64,000 nt of DNA from Flavobacteriaceae bacterium (lineage in GTDB: Bacteria; Bacteroidota; Bacteroidia; Flavobacteriales; Flavobacteriaceae). Below are positions 1-10,456 of the stretch, piece by piece; the stretch's first letter is position 1; each line of letters opens with the position of its first letter. The DNA is taken from contig JAURNV010000031.1 in NCBI GenBank assembly GCA_030830005.1, positions 1 through 64,000 of the forward strand, given 5' to 3'. Under the pieces are notes generated by a model. The model saw only the letters and a program-made list of their open reading frames with translations. It was not told the DNA's origin and ran no database searches. The translations under genes and the position numbers were made by a program.

Positions 1-2805
<2,805 letters not shown>

Positions 2806-2809
<4 letters not shown>

Positions 2810-3489
2810 GTTAAATGGTATTGGTTTAATTTGTTTAGTTGTTCTAAAGTTAGGTTTTCAGCATTGGGTAAAATAAGATGGGCATTGCGCAATTCTTCAG
2901 CATTACCTAAGCCAACGGTCAGCATTCCTGCTGACAAGGCCGCCTCAATTCCTGCTGGCGCATCTTCTACAACGACACACTTTTTAGGATCAAGATTCAT
3001 GAGTTTTGCGGCCTTTATAAAAACTTCGGGGTCGGGTTTTGAATTGGTAACATTGTTGCCGTCAACAACAACATCAAAAAAATCTGTCAGCTTCAGTTTG
3101 TTCAAAACAAAAAGGGCGTTTTTACTCGCTGAGCCAAGAGCGACCTTTACATTACTCGCCTTTAATTCATGTATAAACTCCGAAATGCCGGGTAAAATGT
3201 CATTAGGAGTAAGGGCAGTACACAACGCTAAATATTTTTCGTTTTTACGGTTTGCTACTTCGTTGAGTTCGTTTTCGGACACCTTAACTTTAGCCCATGA
3301 GGCAATTTTCACAACAGAGTCTTTTCGGCTAATGCCCTTTAATTTTTCATTGTCTTCATGGGTAAGTGTATACTTCCATTCAGATGCAAGTGCTTTCCAT
3401 GAGGTATAATGAAAATGGGCGGTGTCTACTACTACACCATCTAAATCAAAAATGACACCATTTATATTAGGGTTGGTATCTAATAGCAT
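2806..3489 (-). CDS. pgmB: beta-phosphoglucomutase (HAD superfamily)
   Basis: 227 residues. It should convert beta-glucose-1-phosphate from the adjacent GH65 enzyme to glucose-6-phosphate. The HAD motif I is FDLDGVVVDTA, with nucleophile Asp15 and acid/base Asp17. The cap begins with HFHYTSWKALA. GSASKN supplies the motif II serine, and KPDPEVF with VVEDAPAGIEAA supplies motifs III and IV. The ATG at 3489 lies inside the permease 3' end (23-base overlap), and the stop overlaps the GH65 ATG. Neighbours and length agree with the bacterial maltose-type enzyme rather than a phosphoglycolate phosphatase. Confidence 0.93.
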
Positions 3490-4840
3490 TTTTTTCTGTG
3501 ATTAAAAAATTACAAAAGCCCGAAAGAAGTAATGAAATTCCAGCAACTACTAACGCAAAAATGGTTGATTCACCCAAAAGAGAAGCTGCAAAATTTACTC
3601 CTCCCAAAGCAGCAGTAATTTGTGGTAGGACAATGAATATGTTAAAGATGCCCATACTTATTCCCATTTTTCCTGAATCAACAACACTCGACAGCATGGC
3701 ATAGGGCATGGAAAGAATACTTCCCCATGAAATACCCACACAAGCAAACCAGAATTTGAGCAAATCGGGTTCGGGAAAGACATACATGGCAATAAATCCA
3801 AATCCACCAATAAAGAGTGACCCCATATGGATAAGTTTTCGGTTTATCGTACGCCTTGAGGTGTAAAAACTCAACAGCAACGCAAATGCCATAGAAGACA
3901 GTCCGTAGATACCCATATTTGATCCCACAAGGTTTGATGCTTTTTGGAATGCGGTATTATCTGCCTGAAAACGAGCTTGATCTAAAGGGTTTGCAAAATC
4001 ATACGCTTCCTCAACAGGTGCTGGGGAATGATACACATGCTCAGTAAGAGCAGGATTTGCCAAACTCCACATAGCAAAAAAAGCAAACCAACTAAAAAAT
4101 TGAATTACACCCAATTTGACCATCGTTTTGGGCATAGTTTGGATATAGCCAAAAATCTCAGAAAGCAAACTCCCTTCAGATTTCATTTTTTCAAATTTGT
4201 CAAGATCCTCAGGGGGGTATTCTTTAGTAGTGAAAATGGTATAAAGAATACTAGCAAAAAACACAAAAGCTCCAATAGAAAAGGCCACTTTTACGCTCAT
4301 GGGGATAACTCCCGGCGCAGCAGCATCACTTACGCCCAACTCCGAAACCAGCCACGGCAAATTACTCGCTACCCAAGTACCCACGCCAATAATAAGCGTT
4401 TGCACTACAAATCCGTAAGAGCGTTGTTGCTCGGGAAGTTTGTCGGCTACAAGGGCACGAAAAGGCTCCATACTAATGTTAATAGACGCATCTAAAATCC
4501 ACAAGCAGCCTACAGCTACCCAAAGCACAGGCGAATGTGGAACAAAAAATAAGGTTAATGAACTAAGAATCGCACCAATAAGAAAAAAAGGACGTCTGCG
4601 TCCAAACTTGGGATGCCAGGTTCTATCACTTAAATATCCAATAATGGGCTGTACAATAAGTCCAGTAAGCGGAGCAGCTATCCACAACAGTGGAATGTCG
4701 TCTTTTGCAGCCCCTAAGGTTTGGAAAATACGCGACATAAATCCACCCTGTAAGGCAAACCCAAATTGGATACCCAAAAATCCAAAACTCATGTTCCAGA
4801 TATCCCAGAATTTTAACAACGGTTTCTTCATCTTTAACAT
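3467..4840 (-). CDS. GPH/SLC45-like MFS sugar transporter (probable maltose permease)
   Basis: About 457 residues with around 12 hydrophobic segments, inner membrane. The loop GYLSDRTWHPKFGRRRPF is the signature shared by bacterial maltose permeases and plant sucrose carriers of the glycoside-pentoside-hexuronide type. The reading frame stays open to a TTG at 4855, but two in-frame ATGs (4840 and 4831) start a more natural protein (MLKMKKPLLKFW). The 27-base palindrome at 4850-4876 would then be upstream of the gene. It is first in the permease-pgmB-GH65-GH13 run. Inference: it carries maltose from periplasm to cytoplasm for phosphorolysis. Confidence 0.88.
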   Translation of the reverse strand: MLKMKKPLLKFWDIWNMSFGFLGIQFGFALQGGFMSRIFQTLGAAKDDIPLLWIAAPLTGLIVQPIIGYLSDRTWHPKFGRRRPFFLIGAILSSLTLFFVPHSPVLWVAVGCLWILDASINISMEPFRALVADKLPEQQRSYGFVVQTLIIGVGTWVASNLPWLVSELGVSDAAAPGVIPMSVKVAFSIGAFVFFASILYTIFTTKEYPPEDLDKFEKMKSEGSLLSEIFGYIQTMPKTMVKLGVIQFFSWFAFFAMWSLANPALTEHVYHSPAPVEEAYDFANPLDQARFQADNTAFQKASNLVGSNMGIYGLSSMAFALLLSFYTSRRTINRKLIHMGSLFIGGFGFIAMYVFPEPDLLKFWFACVGISWGSILSMPYAMLSSVVDSGKMGISMGIFNIFIVLPQITAALGGVNFAASLLGESTIFALVVAGISLLLSGFCNFLITEKNAIRYQP

Positions 4841-4849
4841 ATTTCTACA

Positions 4850-4876
4850 GCTCAACGCAATATGATTGCGTTAAGC
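4850..4876. promoter_or_regulatory. Near-perfect 27-base palindrome upstream of the permease gene
   Basis: Arms gctcaacgcaat (4850-4861) and attgcgttaagc (4865-4876) are reverse complements except for one base, around a 3-base centre. It ends 10 bases before the permease ATG at 4840. It could be a regulator binding site or an mRNA hairpin in the leader. The sequence differs from the palindrome before susC. Confidence 0.6.
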
Positions 4877-4878
4877 CG

Positions 4879-4903
4879 TACAATTAAATACGATTAAATT
4901 GTA
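4879..4903. promoter_or_regulatory. AT-rich imperfect palindrome, possible operator
   Basis: tacaatt (4879-4885) and aattgta (4897-4903) are perfect outer arms, and three of the next four inner positions also match. It abuts the 4850-4876 palindrome in the lacI-permease spacer. A third small inverted repeat, gccgc (4929-4933) and gcggc (4938-4942), follows, with no T-run for a terminator on either strand. The function is inferred only from symmetry and position. Confidence 0.35.
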
Positions 4904-5002
4904 ATGATGAATTTATACAAATGGTAATGCCGCATAAGCGGCTAACATCATCAAAACAAAAATGAAGAAGTGTGCATGTTTTGATGGGGCTAATATAAAA
5001 AT

Positions 5003-6040
5003 TTATGTTGAATCTCGGCGAACAATTTCACATGCAATGATTTTTGTGATTGCATCTGTCGATATTTCTTTTTGCTCAATCCTGTCAATGAGCATGTTAG
5101 CGGCTTCGATGCCAATTTGGGTTCCATGTTGATTTACGGTACTTAGCGGTGGTGAAGCGTATTTAGATATCACCCCGTCAGTAAAACAAATTACAGCAAT
5201 GTCTTTTGGAATTTGCAATCCAAATGCGCGAATCACCCGCATAGCGGCAGCAGCATAGATTTCATTTACGGTAAAAATCGCATCAATTTCGGGGTTGTTT
5301 TTTAGGGCACTTTTCAATTCCTCTTCTAATGCTGGTAGAATAATATCGGAACGTTTGCTATCCTCGGTTTTAATTATCAAGGAATTGTCAAGTGGTATTC
5401 CAGCGTTTCGTAATGCTTTCACATAGCCTTGGGTTCTCAAACGACCTACACTAATATAATCTTCAGTAGTAACAAGGAGAACATTTTTTCTTCCTTGTTC
5501 TAAAAGGTGTTGTGTTGCCAACATGGCTCCTTGTTCATCATTTACTACCACTTGGTCACAATTGATTTCGGGTACAGTCCGATCAAAAAGCACTACGGGC
5601 ATGCCCTGATCTATTGTTTGATGAATGTGATGATAGTCTTGCCTTTTAAGGGTTTCTTTGGATAATGAAATAATAAACCCACCAATTTGACTATCGGCAA
5701 AGGTTTCCATGTTAATGACCTCTTTTTCAAAAGATTCATTGGATAGTGAAATAAGCACATTGTAACCACGATCCATGGCCACCTGCTCAACCCCTTGAAC
5801 TACCATAGCAAAAAAATGATGCACTACCTCCGGTATAATCATCCCAATGGTTTTGGTTTTTTTGTTCTTTAAACTAAGGGCGATATTATTGGGGCGGTAA
5901 TTGTAGAATTTGGCAAATGCTTGTACTCTAAGGCGCGTTTCGTGGCTTATTTCGCTGCTGTTATTTAGCGACTTAGAAACGGTAGAAACCGATACACCCA
6001 GCTCGTTGGCAAGCTGCTTTAAGGTCATCTTTTTTTTCAC
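5003..6040 (-). CDS. LacI-family transcriptional regulator of the starch/maltose locus
   Basis: 345 residues. The N-terminal helix-turn-helix is TLKQLANELGVSVSTVSKSL, followed by the hinge region YNYRPNNIALSLKNKKTKTIG and a periplasmic-binding-protein-like sensor domain to the C-terminus. The listed start is a GTG at 6040 (MKKKMTLKQL); an ATG four codons in (6028) is an alternative. It is upstream of the permease operon on the same strand. In related loci such a regulator is next to susC; here two hemicellulose genes intervene. The effector is probably a maltooligosaccharide or maltose (inference). Candidate sites are the palindromes at 4850-4903 and 10321-10355. Confidence 0.92.
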   Translation of the reverse strand: MKKKMTLKQLANELGVSVSTVSKSLNNSSEISHETRLRVQAFAKFYNYRPNNIALSLKNKKTKTIGMIIPEVVHHFFAMVVQGVEQVAMDRGYNVLISLSNESFEKEVINMETFADSQIGGFIISLSKETLKRQDYHHIHQTIDQGMPVVLFDRTVPEINCDQVVVNDEQGAMLATQHLLEQGRKNVLLVTTEDYISVGRLRTQGYVKALRNAGIPLDNSLIIKTEDSKRSDIILPALEEELKSALKNNPEIDAIFTVNEIYAAAAMRVIRAFGLQIPKDIAVICFTDGVISKYASPPLSTVNQHGTQIGIEAANMLIDRIEQKEISTDAITKIIACEIVRRDST

Positions 6041-6173
6041 GTATTCTATTTTTAGGCCACTTATTCTGCTAATATCGTAAATTGCTGGAATTATTGTGCC
6101 AATTTGTTACATACATTAACAGCAAGTTTTTGTGTTAAAATTGAATAGTAGTTATTGTAATTAAATTTAAAAC

Positions 6174-7892
6174 ATGCGCTTACAATCATTAATTTACTTT
6201 TTACTTTTTGCTTCATTTTCTATTGGACAACAAACCTTTATGAATCCGATTATCCCTGGAGGTTATCCAGATCCTTCTATATGCAGGGTTGGGGATGATT
6301 TCTACATTGTCAATTCGTCATTTGAATATTTTCCTGGGTTACCCATTCACCACAGTAAAGATTTAGTGAATTGGAAACTTATTGGACATGGTCTTAACCG
6401 AGAAAATCAAGTCTCTGGAGCATTAAATCTTATTGATGTACAGGAAAATGGCGGGATACATGCACCAAGTATTCGTTATCATGAAGGAATTTTTTATATC
6501 GTATCCACCAACATGTATGACCAAATTGATCCAAACAATTCAAATGGTGTTTTACAAAATACAAATTTTATCATCACAGCAACAAATCCTGCTGGACCTT
6601 GGTCTGAACCCCATATAATTGAAGGAGCTCCTGGAATTGATCCAGATTTATTTTTTGACGATAACGGAAAAGTTTATTTTATTGGGACACATAGTCCTGG
6701 GAATGTTAACGCAAATGGAATCGGCGCCATATGGGCACAAGAAATTGATATTGAAACCTGGAAACTTGTAGGTGAACGTTATAGTTTGTGGGAAGGCGCT
6801 TGTGATAAAAATCATACAGAAGGGCCTCACATTTACAAGAGAAATGGTGTTTATTACTTGTTGGTAGCCGAAGGAGGAACTGGTCATCATCATGCAGTTA
6901 TGGTGGCTTCAAGTGATCACATTTTTGGTCCTTATGTTAGTGGTCTTAGGAATCCAATTTTAACTTCAAGGCATTTATCACTCAATAATTGGGTGCACAG
7001 TACTGGCCATGCTGATTTGGTAGAGCTCAAAGACGGCAGATGGTATATGGTTGCCTTGGGTATTCGAAATGATCGTGACGGCCGCTCCAATATGGCAAGA
7101 GAAACCCACTTAATTCCTGTAATATGGGAGTCACAAATTGTTCGTTGGGAACAAGTTAGCATTGATGACTGGCAGCCTGTTAAAGTTGATTTCCCTGTAG
7201 CTGCGCCAAGAACGGGAAGGGTAGAAAGAATAGATCAACTTCCATTTACTAATAAACCACAGCTATACAATACTGATTTCTTTGACAATTTTAACAATTC
7301 TGAGCTCCATAAGAATTGGTCTTTTAGAAGATTCCCTCAGCCAAATACCTACTCGCTTTCTGCTAAAAAAGGAAGTTTAAGGCTTTATTTAAAACCAGAA
7401 AAGTTTAGCCTAAGAGGTCGCTATAGTGCTATGGGATTCACACAAAAAGAAAGTGCTTTTGAATTTAAAACTAATATCATGTTTTCACCAAAACAAAATC
7501 TAGAAGAGGCAGGTATCAGTATTTATCAAAAAGATTTGAATTATATTAATTTTACAATTCAAAAGCTAGAAAACAACTATGTTTTAAAGCTTACAGTTCA
7601 AGAAAAAGGAGAAAAATCCATTTTGCCAGAGCTGAAGGAAAAAATAAAAATACTTGCAAATTATAGCGGACAATTAGTTTTAAAAGTTGTATCAAAAGAG
7701 GGTTTTTATTCTTTTCAATTTTCAAATGATAATGAAAAATCTTACAAAATTTTTCATCAAATATCGGATAATATAGTATTGGGTCAAGGGTATACTGGAG
7801 CAAATATTGGTTTGTATGCTACCTCAAATGGTCAAAAAACAAAAGCATATGCTGACTATGACTGGGTAAGCTATATAGGTCATATAAAATGA
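6174..7892 (+). CDS. GH43 beta-xylosidase/arabinofuranosidase-like glycoside hydrolase
   Basis: 572 residues with a short signal peptide (LIYFLLFASFSIGQ). The five-bladed propeller holds the three GH43 acids: Asp33 in GGYPDPSICR (base), Asp156 in GIDPDLFFDD (pKa tuner) and Glu216 in HTEGPHIYK (acid). NSSFEYFPGLPIHHSKDLVNW is typical of xylosidase-type subfamilies. Residues about 365-570 form a C-terminal beta-sandwich of the GH43 C2 type. The likely substrate is xylo- or arabinoxylo-oligosaccharides. This is unexpected in a starch locus, and the gene looks more AT-rich than the amylase gene (impression, not counted). It pairs with the esterase 213 bases downstream. Confidence 0.9.
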   Translation: MRLQSLIYFLLFASFSIGQQTFMNPIIPGGYPDPSICRVGDDFYIVNSSFEYFPGLPIHHSKDLVNWKLIGHGLNRENQVSGALNLIDVQENGGIHAPSIRYHEGIFYIVSTNMYDQIDPNNSNGVLQNTNFIITATNPAGPWSEPHIIEGAPGIDPDLFFDDNGKVYFIGTHSPGNVNANGIGAIWAQEIDIETWKLVGERYSLWEGACDKNHTEGPHIYKRNGVYYLLVAEGGTGHHHAVMVASSDHIFGPYVSGLRNPILTSRHLSLNNWVHSTGHADLVELKDGRWYMVALGIRNDRDGRSNMARETHLIPVIWESQIVRWEQVSIDDWQPVKVDFPVAAPRTGRVERIDQLPFTNKPQLYNTDFFDNFNNSELHKNWSFRRFPQPNTYSLSAKKGSLRLYLKPEKFSLRGRYSAMGFTQKESAFEFKTNIMFSPKQNLEEAGISIYQKDLNYINFTIQKLENNYVLKLTVQEKGEKSILPELKEKIKILANYSGQLVLKVVSKEGFYSFQFSNDNEKSYKIFHQISDNIVLGQGYTGANIGLYATSNGQKTKAYADYDWVSYIGHIK

Positions 7893-8105
7893 TGGTGTGA
7901 AAGAACTAAATTCTGATATGCAATAAAATAATTTTCTTATGTTTTATAAAGATCAATCTTTTTATGTTTTGAATTGGGCCGTTTAGTAACTGGATTAAAT
8001 TGTATAGATTAACAACACATGCTATGACAATAAAAAGCGCCAAAATAGCTGGCCCAGAAGTCTGCTACTGCTAAACATTGTAACTCCCATCCTTAAATTA
8101 TACTG

Positions 8106-10133
8106 ATGAATAAACTAATAATCGCGTTTTCTTTTTTAATACTGAGTTGCAACAATCAATCCGAGCAACATTTTTCAATTAATCGCCTGTTCTCTGATAA
8201 TATGGTAATTCAACATAACGCAGAACCCATTATTTGGGGTAAAGCACCGACAGGTTCTTCTGTACGTTTGATAAGTAGTTGGGGACAAACTGCTTCAACT
8301 CAGACGGACAAGGATGGAAAATGGAGTATTACATTAAAAACACCAAAAACAGATCAAAAAACACATAAATTGACTGTGATTAACAATAACCATTCCCTTG
8401 AAATCAAAAATATTCTTTTAGGTGAAGTATGGCTTGCTTCTGGCCAATCTAATATGGAAATGCCTATTAAAGGGTTTAACTATGCTAAAATTTCAGAAAT
8501 TGTTGAAGGAGCAAATGAAGAAATCCCTAAAGCTATCTTTCCAAAAATTAGAATGTTTACTGTTAAAAGAAATATCGCATATCAACCAGACCAAAAACTC
8601 GAAGGGGACTGGATAGTTTGTTCTCCAAAAACAGTTGGTGACTTTTCCGCGGTTGGATATTTTTTTGCTAAAAAACTTCACCAAGAATTAAATACCCCTA
8701 TAGGAATTATTCATTCAAGTTGGGGAGGATCCCCAGCTGAGAGCTGGACTCGGCTGGATTATCTTGAAAAAATAAGTGGATTTAATGAAACGGAAGCTAA
8801 ACTTAAAATAGCATTAGACCCTAACACTACATACAACAAATGGTTAAAAAATCGCCGTTTTGTTCATTGGGATAGCATAATTGAGGTTGAAAATTTTAAA
8901 TGGATTAGTAATGACAATAAAAAATTTAGTTCCGTTGATTTTGATGATGAAAATTGGAATAAAATACACTCTAATGATATTAACAACGTTTTTGAAGAAA
9001 ATGATTTTAATGGAATTGTTTGGCTTAGAAATAAAATAATTTTTGATACAATACCCGAGGCGAATTTAACTTTAGATTTAGGTGATATTGACGATCTGTA
9101 TGCAGTTTTTATTAACGGGGAAATGATTGGTAGAAAAGAATATTGGGGAATTAGTTCAAATAAATTTTCTGTGCCAAAAAATATTTTAAAAGAAGGCATC
9201 AATAACATTGCTATTCGCTTTATTGATGTTTGGGGAAAGGGGGGTCCTGTTGAAAATGAAAAAAGCGGATTTTTTAAGCAAAATAAAAAAATAAAGTCTT
9301 TAGGAAATTGGTGGAAAATAAATGTTGTAGCTTTCCTTACAAATGGGCATTTTTATTTATTATCAGATGAAAAAGATGAGATTGTTTTCCCTAATCCAGA
9401 AAGAATGCCGCATCATCCAAACTCTCCAACTGTTCTATTCAATGGCATGATTGCTCCATTAGTGCCATTTTCAATAAAAGGCGTGATTTGGTATCAAGGA
9501 GAATCAAATGAGTCAAGAGCTGATCAATACCAGACGTTATTTCCAGCTGTAATTGATAGCTGGAGGGATGAATGGAAAAACCAAAATATGCCCTTTTATT
9601 ATGTTCAAATTGCCCCTTTTGGTGGAGGATTTTGGGGGAATGATGAAATTTCAAAAGTAAGCGGCGCAGAGCTAAGGGAAAGCCAAATGTTAACCCTCTT
9701 TAAAAATGATGTTGGGATGGCAATAATTACGGATATTGGAAACGAAAAATTGATTCACCCTCCGAAGAAAAAAGAAGTTGGAGAGCGGCTAGCTCTTTGG
9801 TCTTTGGCTAAAAATTATGGGTATGACGACTTGGTACATTGTGGTCCGGTGTTTAAGTCTGTTGAATATAATGATTCCAAAGCTTTTGTAAGTTTCAATC
9901 ATATAGGTTCAGGTCTTTATTGCCCAGAGCAAAATATCAAATACTTTGAACTTGCTGGAGTTGACGGGCATTATTATCCTGCTAAAGCCAAGATTGTAAA
10001 CAATAAAGTAGTTGTATGGACAGAAAAAGTTACCAATCCACAAAAAGTGCGCTTTGCCTGGAAAAACTATGTTAAGGTAAATTTATTTAACAATGAGGGG
10101 CTTCCTGCATCTTCATTCAGAAGCAAAAGATAG
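8106..10133 (+). CDS. Sialate-O-acetylesterase-like (SASA/CE20-type) carbohydrate acetylesterase lipoprotein
   Basis: 675 residues, with a lipoprotein signal (FSFLILSC, Cys15). The SGNH core has GQSNMEMP with catalytic Ser115. SSWGGSPAESW and WYQGESNESRADQY are further core blocks, and His551 lies in KLIHPPKKKEVGERLA. Residues about 270-390 are an inserted GH2-type sugar-binding jelly roll (LTLDLGDIDDLYAVFINGE), an arrangement known in this family. Despite the family name, many members deacetylate xylan or xyloglucan. The partner GH43 and the absence of sialic-acid genes point to hemicellulose (inference). The 213 bases before it hold no gene that I can see. Confidence 0.87.
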   Translation: MNKLIIAFSFLILSCNNQSEQHFSINRLFSDNMVIQHNAEPIIWGKAPTGSSVRLISSWGQTASTQTDKDGKWSITLKTPKTDQKTHKLTVINNNHSLEIKNILLGEVWLASGQSNMEMPIKGFNYAKISEIVEGANEEIPKAIFPKIRMFTVKRNIAYQPDQKLEGDWIVCSPKTVGDFSAVGYFFAKKLHQELNTPIGIIHSSWGGSPAESWTRLDYLEKISGFNETEAKLKIALDPNTTYNKWLKNRRFVHWDSIIEVENFKWISNDNKKFSSVDFDDENWNKIHSNDINNVFEENDFNGIVWLRNKIIFDTIPEANLTLDLGDIDDLYAVFINGEMIGRKEYWGISSNKFSVPKNILKEGINNIAIRFIDVWGKGGPVENEKSGFFKQNKKIKSLGNWWKINVVAFLTNGHFYLLSDEKDEIVFPNPERMPHHPNSPTVLFNGMIAPLVPFSIKGVIWYQGESNESRADQYQTLFPAVIDSWRDEWKNQNMPFYYVQIAPFGGGFWGNDEISKVSGAELRESQMLTLFKNDVGMAIITDIGNEKLIHPPKKKEVGERLALWSLAKNYGYDDLVHCGPVFKSVEYNDSKAFVSFNHIGSGLYCPEQNIKYFELAGVDGHYYPAKAKIVNNKVVVWTEKVTNPQKVRFAWKNYVKVNLFNNEGLPASSFRSKR

Positions 10134-10213
10134 TTAGTAAAAGTGTTTCCAAATCTTAAGGGAATGTGCTTTTTTTGATTACTTATTTTTTGATTTTAAT
10201 TACGCTGATTCCA

Positions 10214-10244
10214 TATATCGCAAAAAAGCTTTTTTTGCGATATA
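10214..10244. terminator. 14-bp hairpin after the esterase gene, probable terminator
   Basis: Arms tatatcgcaaaaaa (10214-10227) and ttttttgcgatata (10231-10244) are perfect reverse complements around gct. It lies 80 bases after the esterase stop. The T-run is inside the stem rather than after it, so it is not a textbook terminator; it may instead be an mRNA-stabilising structure or a binding site. Confidence 0.5.
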
Positions 10245-10320
10245 CTTAATATTAGGGGTATTTATCTAATAATATCTTATTTTTATTTTATTAATTTTAT
10301 CAATATAAAAGTTATTAACA

Positions 10321-10355
10321 CTACAACGTTTTCGTAACTATCGAAAACGTTGTAG
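10321..10355. promoter_or_regulatory. Perfect 14-base inverted repeat upstream of susC: paired LacI-type operator candidate
   Basis: ctacaacgttttcg (10321-10334) and cgaaaacgttgtag (10342-10355) are perfect reverse complements around a 7-base spacer. Each arm holds its own central-CG core (acaACGTtt and its complement), the symmetry LacI-family proteins usually read. The two core centres are 21 bases apart, about two helical turns. It ends 101 bases before the susC ATG, upstream of the weak -7 candidate at 10402. Confidence 0.62.
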
Positions 10356-10456
10356 TTCAAATTCAATGATTTATATCCTTTAGGATACGAAAATCTTTAC
10401 ATAGTTTAGCTCATGAAGAAGTGTGTTAAATTTATTTATTAACCAATATTAACTAT

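Larger units (their letters stand above)
10134..10456. other. 323-base intergenic region before susC with several inverted repeats
   Basis: There is no credible gene. It contains a 14-base-arm hairpin (10214-10244), a very AT-rich stretch (10245-10318), a 14-base-arm palindrome made of two operator-like halves (10321-10355), and a small repeat TATCC/GGATA (10374-10387). A weak -7 match, TAGTTTAG, is at 10402-10409, about 48 bases before the susC ATG. Confidence 0.8.

Noticed and set aside
2831-3409. 192-codon open frame on the plus strand antisense to pgmB
   Set aside because: It mirrors the pgmB codons, has Ser-rich low-complexity content, no start context and no family motif; pgmB is certain.
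4028-4495. 155-codon open frame antisense to the permease gene
   Set aside because: Shadow of a conserved membrane protein gene; the translation is Lys/His/Ser-rich without domain features.
4929-4942. Terminator for lacI from the gccgc/gcggc hairpin
   Set aside because: A 5-bp stem with no T-run on the minus strand; kept only as a minor inverted repeat.
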